Below are positions 35,226-43,932 of a stretch of 64,000 nucleotides of DNA, in pieces. The stretch comes from Prevotella sp. (GTDB lineage: Bacteria; Bacteroidota; Bacteroidia; Bacteroidales; Bacteroidaceae): positions 124,001-188,000 of the forward strand of contig JAFVFY010000027.1 of assembly GCA_017475265.1 (NCBI GenBank), written 5' to 3'. The notes under the pieces were generated by a model. That model worked only from the letters and a program-made list of their open reading frames with translations. It was not told where the DNA came from and made no database searches. Made by a program: the position numbers and the translations under genes. The number at the start of each line of letters is the position of its first letter. Position 1 is the stretch's first letter.

Positions 35226-38200
35226 GTGAAGCAACGTACTTCCCTTTTGCTGGTCCTTTTAGGCCTTGTTTTGACGTGGGCATGCTCGCCCCTCTCCCTG
35301 ACGAAAAGCCGTAAGAAGTCAGAGGAGGGGACTGCCGCCATTGAGCGACAGGTAAGTGATGCCACCCTCCCGGAGCTGCTGTCCAGCCCCGTGGCCTCGT
35401 CAGCCCTCGACTCGCTGGGTACGGTTGTCGATGGACTGTCGGCGGAGACACTGGGTGTGGACTCTGCGCTTCTGGACCAGGTCAAGGACACCCTCACACA
35501 GCTTGCTTCCGAACTGCCGCCGGTGGATGCCGACGGCCTCACAGACCTCGCTTCACAACTGCCTGCTGTCGGCGACAGCCTCGCCAATGCCGTCGGTGTT
35601 GGACCATTACAAGAATATGTCCCTACGAAGGATGACCTCCCCCCTCTGGGGAAGGCGGCTGCCGCCCTGAAGCGCGACACCACGACGATGGACTCGCTGG
35701 AACTGGCCATCTACAAGTATAACAAGGTGATTGACGACTCGCTGCGCCTGGACAGCCTGAACCGCCAGCGGAAGAACGGCATCGACTCACCCGTGGAGTT
35801 CTCGGCCAACGACTCGCTCATCTACGAGGCCGGTACGGGCATGGCCCACCTCTTCGGACAGTCGCACGTGAAGTACCAGAACATGGACCTGCAGAGCGAG
35901 AAGATTTACATGTGTCTCGACTCGTCGCTGGTACATGCCACGGGAGCCCTCGACAGCCTGGGCAAGCAGTTTGGCACGCCCGTGTTCCAGATGGGCAGCG
36001 ACACCTACGAGAGTGACACGATGGCCTTCAACTTCAAGACGAAGAAGGGTTTTATACAGCAGGTGTACACCGAGCAGGAGGACGGTTACCTGACCAGTGA
36101 GCTGTCGAAGCGCAACAAGGAGGGCGAGCTGTTCCTGCAGCACGGCAAGTACACGACGTGCGACGCCGCGCATCCCGACTTCTACATCGCCCTGTCGCGT
36201 GCCAAGGTGCGTCCCGGTAAGGACGTCATCTTCGGTCCAGCCTACCTCGTGGTGTGCGACGTGCCCGTTCCGCTGGCCGTCCCCTACGGATTCTTCCCCT
36301 TCACGAAGAGCTACTCAAGCGGTTTCATCATGCCCACCTACGGCGATGAGACGTCGCGTGGCTTCTACCTGCGCGACGGTGGCTACTACTTTGCCATTTC
36401 GGACAAGATGGACCTGAAACTGATAGGCGAAATCTACACCAAAGGGTCGTGGGGCTTGAGTGCAGCGTCGAACTATCGCAAGCGCTACCGCTACAGTGGC
36501 TCGTTCCAAGGCAGCTACCAGAACAGCGTCACGGGCGACAAGAACATGCCCGACTACTCGAAGACAACAAGCTTCAAGATACAGTGGAACCACCGACAGG
36601 ACCAGAAGGCAAACCCCTTCTCGAACTTCTCGGCCAGCGTGAACTTCGCCACGACGAGCTACGAGCCCAACAACCTCACGTCGATGTACAACCCGCAGGC
36701 CCTGACGCAGAGTACGCGAACATCGTCGGTGAGTTACAACACGGGGTTCTCGAGCATCGGCATGACGCTGAGCACGACGATGAACCTGAACCAGAACATG
36801 CGCGACTCGACGATAGCCCTGACACTGCCCGACTTGAACATCAGCATCTCGCGCTTCTACCCCTTCAAGCGTAAGAAGATGGCGGGCAAGGAGCGGTGGT
36901 ACGAGAAAATCTCCATGTCGTATACAGGCCATCTGAGCAACTCCATCGACACGAAGGAAGACAAGCTGTTGAAGTCGCGCCTGAACCGCGACTGGAAGAA
37001 CGGTATGCAGCACAGCATCCCCATCAGCGGCAGCTTCGTGCTCATGGACTACATCAACATCAACCCGTCGTTCAACTTCACCGACCGCACCTACCTGAAC
37101 CGCGTCATGCAATCGTGGGACGAGAAAACGGGAACGGTGGTGCGCGACACGGTGAACGGATTCTACAACGTCTACAACTGGAGCCTCTCGCTGTCGGCCT
37201 CGACAAAGCTTTATGGCTTCTACGTCCCCTCAAGGAAGCTCTTCGGCGACAAAATCAACGCCATCCGCCACGTCTTCACGCCGACAGTCAGCTTCTCCTA
37301 CTCGCCTGACTTCAGCGCCTCGCGCTACGGCTTCTACAAGACCTACCAGAAGACTGATGCCGAGGGCAACATCACACTCGTGGAGTATAACCCCTACGAG
37401 GGCCAGCTTTACGGCAGTGTGAGCAAGGGCAAGACAGGCTCCATATCGTTTGACATGTCGAACAACGTGGAGATGAAAATCAGGAGCGAAAGCGACAGCA
37501 CGGGACTGAAGAAAATCAGCCTGATAGACGAGCTGGGCGTATCGGTGAGCTATAACCTTGCTACGAAGATACGCCCGTTGAGCGATGTGAGCACCCGACT
37601 GCGACTGAAACTGACGAAGAGCTATACGTTTAACCTCAACGCCGTCTTTGCCAGCTATGTCTACGAAGCCGACTCCGTGGGTGCCACGCCACGACTGAGC
37701 GAACATACCACCTACTGGCAACAGGGAAAGCTAGGCCGCTTCCAGGGTATGTCGCAGAACCTGTCGTACACCCTCTCGAACGAGAAGGTGGCCGACCTCT
37801 TCAGATGGCTGAAGGGCGAGAAACGGAAGAAGAAAGACGAGGACAGGAACGATGACGAGGAGGACGAATGGGACACCGGCGTGGACACAAACATCGACAA
37901 GGACCTGGAGGCGGGCAAGCACGGGGCGGAGAGCCAAGGCATGGCGGAGACCGACGAGGATGGCTACATGAAGTACAAGCTGCCTTGGTCGCTGAGCTTC
38001 GGCTATGGCATCACCATGCGCGAGGACACTGACGTGAAGCGCTTCAACTACGACACCATGCGCTATCCGTACAAGTTCACGCAAAGCCTGAACGTCAGCG
38101 GAAACATCGTCATCTCGGATGGATGGAACATCTCGTTCTCGTCGGGCTACGACTTCGAACAGAAGAAAATCTCGATGACCACGGCGTCGCTCTCGCGTGA

Positions 38201-38348
38201 CCTGCACTGCTTCAACATGTCGTGCTCGCTGGTGCTCTCGCCCTATACTAGCTATAACTTCACCTTCCGCTGCAACGCCGCCACGCTCACCGATGCTCTG
38301 AAGTACGACAAGCAGAGCAGCTACTCCAACTCCGTGCAGTGGTACTAA
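35226..38348 (+). CDS. lptD: LptD-like LPS assembly outer-membrane protein
   Basis: 1040 residues from GTG 35226; the hydrophobic signal LLLVLLGLVLTWAC starts right there, so a later start would lose it. After a low-complexity segment (20-160), residues from about 195 resemble the LptA/OstA-like N-domain (AHLFGQSHVKYQNMDLQSEK, GKYTTCDAAHPDFYIALSRA). A long C-terminal beta-barrel follows (alternating aromatic strands to VQWY). It matches the Bacteroidetes form of LptD, which inserts lipopolysaccharide into the outer leaflet. A charged insert KRKKKDEDRNDDEEDEW lies near 865-885. First gene of the plus strand after the fimbrial block. Confident at the family level. Confidence 0.82.
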   Translation: MKQRTSLLLVLLGLVLTWACSPLSLTKSRKKSEEGTAAIERQVSDATLPELLSSPVASSALDSLGTVVDGLSAETLGVDSALLDQVKDTLTQLASELPPVDADGLTDLASQLPAVGDSLANAVGVGPLQEYVPTKDDLPPLGKAAAALKRDTTTMDSLELAIYKYNKVIDDSLRLDSLNRQRKNGIDSPVEFSANDSLIYEAGTGMAHLFGQSHVKYQNMDLQSEKIYMCLDSSLVHATGALDSLGKQFGTPVFQMGSDTYESDTMAFNFKTKKGFIQQVYTEQEDGYLTSELSKRNKEGELFLQHGKYTTCDAAHPDFYIALSRAKVRPGKDVIFGPAYLVVCDVPVPLAVPYGFFPFTKSYSSGFIMPTYGDETSRGFYLRDGGYYFAISDKMDLKLIGEIYTKGSWGLSAASNYRKRYRYSGSFQGSYQNSVTGDKNMPDYSKTTSFKIQWNHRQDQKANPFSNFSASVNFATTSYEPNNLTSMYNPQALTQSTRTSSVSYNTGFSSIGMTLSTTMNLNQNMRDSTIALTLPDLNISISRFYPFKRKKMAGKERWYEKISMSYTGHLSNSIDTKEDKLLKSRLNRDWKNGMQHSIPISGSFVLMDYININPSFNFTDRTYLNRVMQSWDEKTGTVVRDTVNGFYNVYNWSLSLSASTKLYGFYVPSRKLFGDKINAIRHVFTPTVSFSYSPDFSASRYGFYKTYQKTDAEGNITLVEYNPYEGQLYGSVSKGKTGSISFDMSNNVEMKIRSESDSTGLKKISLIDELGVSVSYNLATKIRPLSDVSTRLRLKLTKSYTFNLNAVFASYVYEADSVGATPRLSEHTTYWQQGKLGRFQGMSQNLSYTLSNEKVADLFRWLKGEKRKKKDEDRNDDEEDEWDTGVDTNIDKDLEAGKHGAESQGMAETDEDGYMKYKLPWSLSFGYGITMREDTDVKRFNYDTMRYPYKFTQSLNVSGNIVISDGWNISFSSGYDFEQKKISMTTASLSRDLHCFNMSCSLVLSPYTSYNFTFRCNAATLTDALKYDKQSSYSNSVQWY

Positions 38349-38360
38349 AACGAAAACGAT

Positions 38361-39938
38361 ATGGGACTATATATTAACAAAGGCAACGAAGGGTTCCGGC
38401 AGATACGCAACTCAGAGTATGTGGACAAGTCGGGACTAATAGCCATCGTGAACAAGACGCTCTTCACTGAAGGCAAACTGAGCTGCGTGACGCGCTGCCG
38501 CCGCTTCGGCAAGTCGGTGGCGGCAAAGATGCTGGCCGCCTACTACGACCACTCGTGCGACTCGCGAAGCCTGTTTTCCGATCTGGAGATAGCCAGTCAT
38601 CCGTCGTTTGAGGAGCACCTGAACAAGTACCCCGTCATCTATGTGGACATGACGGCTTTCACTTCAGGAGGCAAAAAGGAAGATATTGTCAGCAACATCC
38701 AGAAAGAACTCATCAAGGACATCAGCCAGGCATACCCCCAGGTGACATACCAGGAGGGCGACCATCTGATGGTATATTTGCAACACATAGTTGCTGCCAC
38801 GGGCGACAAGTTTTTCATGATCATCGACGAATGGGATGCCGTCATCCGCATGTATGATGACAATCCAGAATTGAAGGACGACTTCGTGAACCTGCTGCGG
38901 CGTATGTTCAAGGATGTCGCAGCCGTCAGTGTCTTCGCCGGAGTGTACATGACGGGCATACTGCCCATCAAAAGATACAAGACGGAGTCGGCACTGAACA
39001 ATTTCACAGAGTACTCCATGGTAAACCCACGCAACATGTCCCGCTATTTTGGTTTCACGAAAGACGAGGTACTGGCATTGTCAGCTCGTCACGGCATGGA
39101 CTTCGACGAGATGGAGAAATGGTACGACGGCTATCAGATAGGTCCTGAGACGTCGATATTCAACCCCAACTCCGTGATGCAGGCCATCGACAGTGAGTTT
39201 TGCGAGAGTTACTGGTCGGCTACAGGCTCCTTCGAGGCAGTGGCCAGCTATATCAATCTTGACTACGAAGGGCTGCGCAACGACATCGTACAGATGCTGG
39301 GCGGCAGTCGCACCGAGGTAAACCCCAAGGGATTCCTCAACGACCTTTCTGACATTCACAGTCGCGATGACGTGCTCACCGTGCTCATACACCTGGGCTA
39401 CCTGACCTACGACCGCTACACACGAGAGTGCTACATACCAAACCTGGAAGTAGCTGGTGAGATGGAGAATGCCGTCAAAATAAACAAATGGAAGGGCGTC
39501 ACTGAAACGCTACAGCAGTCACGACGGCTGCTGGAAGCCACCCTGCGCGGCGATGCTAACTATGTGGAGCGCGCACTTGCCGCCGCACACAGTGACGACA
39601 CCAGTATATTCTCCTATAACGACGAGAACTCGCTAGCCTGCGTCATCAGCCTGGCCTACTACTACGCCCGCAATGACTATCACATACACCGCGAGTACCC
39701 TACAGGCTCGGGCTATGCCGACCTGGTGCTCATACCCCGGAAGAACGTGGAAAGTCCGGCACTGGTCATCGAGCTGAAATATAACAAGGACGCACAGGCC
39801 GCCATCAGCCAGATAAAAGCAAAGAACTATCCCGACAAGGTGGCACAGTATACCGGCGACATCCTCCTCGTGGGCATCAACTACGACCGCGACACCAAAC
39901 AGCACTCGTGCCAAATAGAACGATGGCACAAGAAGTGA
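38361..39938 (+). CDS. AAA-ATPase-like / PD-(D/E)XK nuclease family protein (copy 3)
   Basis: 525 residues; P-loop-like RCRRFGKSVAAK at about 45-56, Walker B-like FFMIIDEWDAVIR near 155, C-terminal GYADLVLIP...LVIELKYNK as the D...ExK core. Divergent from copies 1 and 2, with a MGLYINKGNEGFRQIRNSEY start typical of a sister subfamily. It lies 12 bp after lptD and 19 bp before ilvB, on the same strand, as if dropped into an operon. Function unknown. Confidence 0.85.
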   Translation: MGLYINKGNEGFRQIRNSEYVDKSGLIAIVNKTLFTEGKLSCVTRCRRFGKSVAAKMLAAYYDHSCDSRSLFSDLEIASHPSFEEHLNKYPVIYVDMTAFTSGGKKEDIVSNIQKELIKDISQAYPQVTYQEGDHLMVYLQHIVAATGDKFFMIIDEWDAVIRMYDDNPELKDDFVNLLRRMFKDVAAVSVFAGVYMTGILPIKRYKTESALNNFTEYSMVNPRNMSRYFGFTKDEVLALSARHGMDFDEMEKWYDGYQIGPETSIFNPNSVMQAIDSEFCESYWSATGSFEAVASYINLDYEGLRNDIVQMLGGSRTEVNPKGFLNDLSDIHSRDDVLTVLIHLGYLTYDRYTRECYIPNLEVAGEMENAVKINKWKGVTETLQQSRRLLEATLRGDANYVERALAAAHSDDTSIFSYNDENSLACVISLAYYYARNDYHIHREYPTGSGYADLVLIPRKNVESPALVIELKYNKDAQAAISQIKAKNYPDKVAQYTGDILLVGINYDRDTKQHSCQIERWHKK

Positions 39939-39957
39939 ACTATAATAATATACGTAT

Positions 39958-41778
39958 ATGGATAAAGAGAAAGACCAATGTACTGCAGGGACAGATTCTT
40001 GTATTTGTCCACATAAGGTAACCGGCAGCGAGGCCCTGATGCTCGCGCTGAAGGCCGAGGGCGTGAAGACCATCTTCGGCTACCCGGGCGGGAGCATCAT
40101 GCCCGTCTACGATGCCCTTTACGACTACACCCGTGGTGAGAAGAAGGCCTTCGACCACATCCTCGTGCGCCACGAACAGGCCGCCACACATGCCGCCGAG
40201 GGTTTTGCCCGCGTGAGCGGAGAGGTCGGCGTGGCCATCGTCACCAGCGGTCCCGGAGCCACCAACACCTTGACGGGCGTGGCTGACGCCATGCTCGACT
40301 CGACCCCCATCGTCGTCATCGCCGGACAGGTGCCCATCGGCGCGCTCGGTACAGATGCCTTCCAGGAGGTAGACCTCGTAGGCGTGGCACAGCCCATCTC
40401 GAAGTGGAGCTACCAGATACGCCACGCTGACGACATCGCCTGGGCCGTGAGCCGTGCGTTCTATATCGCCCGCTCAGGAAGGCCGGGTCCCGTGGTGCTC
40501 GACTTCCCGAAGAACGCACAGGTGGAGACCGTGGAGTTCGTAGAGCAGAAGGTGGACTTCGTGCGCAGCTACGTGGCCTGTCCCCCACTCGACCACGATG
40601 CCGTGGCACAGGCTGCGGAGCTGATCAACAACGCTCGTAAGCCTCTGGCACTTGTGGGGCAGGGCGTGGAGCTGGGCAATGCGCAGGACGAACTGCTGGC
40701 CTTCCTCGAGAAAGCCGATATCCCCGCCGGGCGGACTATGTTGGGACTTTCGGCCCTGCCGTCGACACACCCGCTGAACGTGGGTATGCTGGGCATGCAC
40801 GGCAACTACGCCGTCAACCTGAAGGAACAGGAGTGCGACGTGCTCATCGCCATCGGCATGCGCTTCAGCGACCGCGTGACGGGAAACACGAAGACCTACG
40901 CCCGCCAGGCGAAGGTCATCCATCTGGACATCGACAAGAGCGAGATCGACAAGAACGTCAAGACGGACGTGGCCGTCGTGGCCGACTGCAAGGAGTCGCT
41001 TCCCGCCATCACGGCACTGCTCCGTAAGGCTGACCACCGCGAATGGCGCGAGTCGTTCCTGCCCCTCGACGCGAAGGAGCGTGAGAAGGTCATCGAACCG
41101 GCCATCCACCCCAAGGAAGGACCGCTGCTCATGGGCGAGGTGGTGAACGCCGTGGCCGAGGCCACACAGGGCGACGCCGTGCTCGTCACCGACGTAGGCC
41201 AGAACCAGCTCTTCGCCACACGATACTTCAAATACCCGAAGCGCCGCAGCATCTGCACCAGCGGCGGACTGGGTACCATGGGCTACGGCATGCCCGCCGC
41301 TATCGGAGCCACCTTTGCTTGCGCCCCTGCGGGGCTAATGAATAATGAAAAAAGAACAATGAATAATGAAAAGGGAACGATGAATGGCCGGACGGTCGTC
41401 TGCTTCATGGGCGACGGCGGATTCCAGATGAACATCCAGGAGCTGGGCACCATCATGGAGCAGCAGGCACCGGTGAAGATGATTCTGATGAACAACAACT
41501 ACCTAGGCAATGTGCGCCAGTGGCAGGACATGTTCTGGAACCGCCGCAAGTCGTTCACCCGCATGATGAACCCTTGCTACGAGCTGATAGCACAGGGCTA
41601 CGGCATCCCTTACGAGGCCGTCACCGACCGCAGTCAACTCCAGGCCGCCGTGGAGAAGATGCTCGCCACGAAAGGCCCGTACATCCTGGAGTGCGCCATC
41701 AAGGAGGACGACGACGTGCTGCCGATGACCCCGCCGGGCTCAAACGTTAATGACATGATGCTAACTTTAGTCCCCTAA
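39958..41778 (+). CDS. ilvB: Acetolactate synthase large subunit (with heptamer insertion)
   Basis: 606 residues. It catalyses condensation of two pyruvates, or pyruvate plus 2-oxobutyrate, the first common step to valine, leucine and isoleucine. The TPP-activating Glu is E73 in RHEQAATHAAEGFARV; GPGATNTLTGVADAMLDS, GLGTMGYGMPAAIGA and the TPP/Mg motif GDGGFQMN (about 485) are all present. Between AAIGATFA and TVVC a run of about 17 residues (MNNEKRT MNNEKGT MN) is inserted relative to the family, encoded by seven heptanucleotide units at 41337-41385. It precedes GDGGF by some 10 residues yet leaves the frame open. The regulatory subunit gene follows. Likely functional. Confidence 0.93.
   Translation: MDKEKDQCTAGTDSCICPHKVTGSEALMLALKAEGVKTIFGYPGGSIMPVYDALYDYTRGEKKAFDHILVRHEQAATHAAEGFARVSGEVGVAIVTSGPGATNTLTGVADAMLDSTPIVVIAGQVPIGALGTDAFQEVDLVGVAQPISKWSYQIRHADDIAWAVSRAFYIARSGRPGPVVLDFPKNAQVETVEFVEQKVDFVRSYVACPPLDHDAVAQAAELINNARKPLALVGQGVELGNAQDELLAFLEKADIPAGRTMLGLSALPSTHPLNVGMLGMHGNYAVNLKEQECDVLIAIGMRFSDRVTGNTKTYARQAKVIHLDIDKSEIDKNVKTDVAVVADCKESLPAITALLRKADHREWRESFLPLDAKEREKVIEPAIHPKEGPLLMGEVVNAVAEATQGDAVLVTDVGQNQLFATRYFKYPKRRSICTSGGLGTMGYGMPAAIGATFACAPAGLMNNEKRTMNNEKGTMNGRTVVCFMGDGGFQMNIQELGTIMEQQAPVKMILMNNNYLGNVRQWQDMFWNRRKSFTRMMNPCYELIAQGYGIPYEAVTDRSQLQAAVEKMLATKGPYILECAIKEDDDVLPMTPPGSNVNDMMLTLVP
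41337..41385. repeat. Heptanucleotide array inside ilvB (aatgaat/aatgaaa)
   Basis: Seven 7-bp units coding the inserted MNNEKRT-type repeats of IlvB. Confidence 0.85.
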
Positions 41779-41942
41779 CCTACATTATTCACAGCAATAT
41801 GGAAAAACAACGGATTAAAACTGATTTCACGGATTTTCACGGATCAATTATTTCTTAACATCGAATCTAAAAGAAATCTGTGAAATCCATTATAATCCGT
41901 GTAATCCGTAAAATCCGTTGTTGAAAAGAGTTTGAATAATCC
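41776..41942. repeat. ~167-bp repeat upstream of ilvN, copy 1
   Basis: Starts taacctacattattca and ends gaataatcc; inside is an imperfect inverted repeat (CAACGGATT...AATCCGTTG, 41808-41920) with internal cacggatttt and aatccgt repeats. Nearly identical to 42490-42665. It fills the whole ilvB-ilvN gap. Confidence 0.85.
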
Positions 41943-41952
41943 GCTAAAGACT

Positions 41953-42492
41953 ATGGAAAAGAAACTATACACCCTCCTGGTCTACTCCGAGAACATCGCG
42001 GGTATCCTGAACCAGATTACTGCCGTGTTCACCCGCCGTCAGGTGAACATCGAGAGCCTTAATGTTTCGGCGTCGAGCATACCCCACGTGCACAAATACA
42101 CCATCACCGCCTGGAGCGATGAGGACCAGATAACGAAGATCACCCGTCAGATAGAAAAGAAAATCGACGTGGTGAAGGCCACGTGGTTTACCGACGACCA
42201 GCTCTTCATCCGCGAGACAGGCCTCTACAAGCTGGCCACCGACGTGGTGCTCCAGAACCCTAAGATAAGCAAGGCCATCAGGAAACACGACGCCCAGATA
42301 ACAGAGGTGAACCCCACCTACGTCATTGTGATGAAAAGCGGCAAGACCGATGACATCATGTCGCTCTACCACACGCTAGACGAGTTCCACTGCGTGCTGC
42401 AGTACACCCGTTCTGGCCGCATCGCCGTGACCCGCAGCACCCAGGAACAGGTCAGCGAGTTCCTGGAGCAGCGTGAACGGAGCAGATTTTAA
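41953..42492 (+). CDS. ilvN: Acetolactate synthase small (regulatory) subunit
   Basis: 179 residues from ATG 41953 (MEKKLYTLLVYSENIAGILN); a TTG frame start at 41932 lies in repeat DNA and is rejected. Residues 1-75 form an ACT domain that binds valine for feedback inhibition of IlvB. The C-terminal half (ETGLYKLATDV...GKTDDIMSLYHTL) is the usual second ACT-like part. It is bracketed by two ~170-bp direct repeats, unusual for an ilvBN operon. Confidence 0.93.
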   Translation: MEKKLYTLLVYSENIAGILNQITAVFTRRQVNIESLNVSASSIPHVHKYTITAWSDEDQITKITRQIEKKIDVVKATWFTDDQLFIRETGLYKLATDVVLQNPKISKAIRKHDAQITEVNPTYVIVMKSGKTDDIMSLYHTLDEFHCVLQYTRSGRIAVTRSTQEQVSEFLEQRERSRF

Positions 42493-42665
42493 CCTACATT
42501 ATTCATGGCAATATGTAAAACAACGGATTAAAACTGATTTCACGGATTTTCACGGATTATTTATTATCTCACCATCGAATCTGAAAGAAATCTGTGAAAT
42601 CAATTATAATCTGTATAATCCGTGTAATCCGTAAAATCCGTTGTTGAAAAGAGTATGAATAATCC
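42490..42665. repeat. ~167-bp repeat downstream of ilvN, copy 2
   Basis: Same element as 41776-41942, same orientation, beginning 3 bp before the end of ilvN (its first bases supply the stop codon) and ending 4 bp before the dockerin gene stop. A diverged relative lies at 48570-48715. Confidence 0.85.
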
Positions 42666-42668
42666 AAG

Positions 42669-43805
42669 TTAAAATTCACCTGCCATTATGGAAATTACCA
42701 TTGCGATGTCTGCCACATCCACTGTGCCGTCGCCGTTCACGTCGGCATGCTGTTGACCGCTGCCCATTGATGATTGACCATTGCCGGCCATAATGTCGAT
42801 GATGGTGGCGATGTCTGCCACGTCAACAACACCGTCGCCATTCACATCGCCCCTATAGTTCTCGGCATATTTATTCAGACGGTTGATGGCCTCACGCAGC
42901 GAGGCATCGGTGTCAGTATCGGAAGGATATACCGGTATACTGACAGATGTACCGACAAGGGTTCTCACATGGTCAACGACAGTCTTGTATTCGTTGAAGA
43001 GAACGATGGAGGCATCGGTGGCATCCATCTGGGCGTTAAGGGTATCCCGGAGGTCGCTGTACTCCTCGGCACGTGTGTTGTCATCGAGTGCGAGACTAGC
43101 AACATTCACCTTTTTGATGAGCGACGACCAAGCCTCTGCACTCATTGTCAGGCGGCCGTAGTCAGTACCGTCGGCAAGGTTGTAATCGTTCTCGAAGCGT
43201 TCCAAAGCGGTCAGCAGACCCTTCCGGTCATCCTTGGCATTGAGGTCTGTCAGTTCAAAGCCTCCGGTGATGCACCACGACCGCATCTTATCGAATGTTC
43301 CCGTAATACCGATTTCTATGGTGGTGTTGTCGTTGGCAATGTCGAACTCCACCACATTGCGGTATGTGTTATTGCCCAGACAATCGGCACCGTCAGCCTG
43401 GTTGTCGGCATACGTATCGGCGGTTACACTGCCCTGCGTCTTGACGGCCACCCTCTTTGTGCCAGCCTTCAGATAGGCCTGCGACTTGGAGGCGTTGGTG
43501 TTGTACTTCTCTCCATAGCGGAAGAACGCATTGTTAGTCAGGCGGTAGCTGCCTTTTGGCAGTTTGATTTTCTGCGTAAGGCTGTAGCTTGTCACACTGA
43601 GGCTCGACCATCCTGCGTATGCCTCGACGGCGTATGTGCCGGTATTTGTGCCGCGCACAGGGTTGTTGAAGTTCTTTACTGTCCATCCTGTTGTGCCATT
43701 GGTGAGGGCAGCATTGACGATATACTCACTGGTAATGTCCTTTTGTGCGGCGACGTTTCCCGCCAGCATCATCAGCACAAGAAATGCAAAAACGTATCGT
43801 TTCAT
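42669..43805 (-). CDS. Secreted protein with C-terminal type I dockerin
   Basis: 378 residues. Signal peptide MKRYVFAFLVLMMLAGNVAAQ, then a beta-rich unknown region (YIVNAALTNGTTGWTVKNF; SYSLTQKIKLPKGSYRLTNNAFFRYGE in parts) resembling a carbohydrate-binding-like module, and a helical stretch. Two dockerin Ca-binding repeats close the protein: DVNGDGVVDVADIATIID and DVNGDGTVDVADIAMVIS. The linker between them (NGQSSMGSGQQH) contains heptamer DNA shared with rlmD. No T9SS domain. Dockerins normally bind cohesins; no cohesin is seen here. Confidence 0.75.
   Translation of the reverse strand: MKRYVFAFLVLMMLAGNVAAQKDITSEYIVNAALTNGTTGWTVKNFNNPVRGTNTGTYAVEAYAGWSSLSVTSYSLTQKIKLPKGSYRLTNNAFFRYGEKYNTNASKSQAYLKAGTKRVAVKTQGSVTADTYADNQADGADCLGNNTYRNVVEFDIANDNTTIEIGITGTFDKMRSWCITGGFELTDLNAKDDRKGLLTALERFENDYNLADGTDYGRLTMSAEAWSSLIKKVNVASLALDDNTRAEEYSDLRDTLNAQMDATDASIVLFNEYKTVVDHVRTLVGTSVSIPVYPSDTDTDASLREAINRLNKYAENYRGDVNGDGVVDVADIATIIDIMAGNGQSSMGSGQQHADVNGDGTVDVADIAMVISIMAGEF
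42764..42784. repeat. Heptamer triplet between dockerin repeats
   Basis: ccattga tgattga ccattgc; CCATTGATGATTGACCATT is identical to 52574-52592 inside rlmD. Confidence 0.75.
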
Positions 43806-43808
43806 TTT

Positions 43809-43913
43809 AGTCTGAAGTCTAAGGTCTAAAGTCTAAAGTCTGAAGTCTAAGTACTGAAGTCTGAAGTCTAAAGTCTAAGGTCTAAAGTCTAAGGTCTAAA
43901 GTCTAAAGTCAAA
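43809..43913. repeat. 15-unit heptanucleotide array (agtctaa type)
   Basis: 105 bp = 15 x 7 between the dockerin gene start and the phosphoesterase stop. Confidence 0.9.
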
Positions 43914-43932
43914 GTATAATCTGTAGTCAAAA

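Noticed and set aside
41932-41952. TTG start extending IlvN by seven residues
   Set aside because: These codons belong to the flanking repeat; ATG at 41953 fits the ACT domain start.
42774-43829. 351-aa plus-strand ORF
   Set aside because: Antisense to the dockerin protein and running into a heptamer array.
43809-43913. Possible CRISPR array
   Set aside because: Contiguous 7-bp units with no unique spacers; no cas genes in the window.
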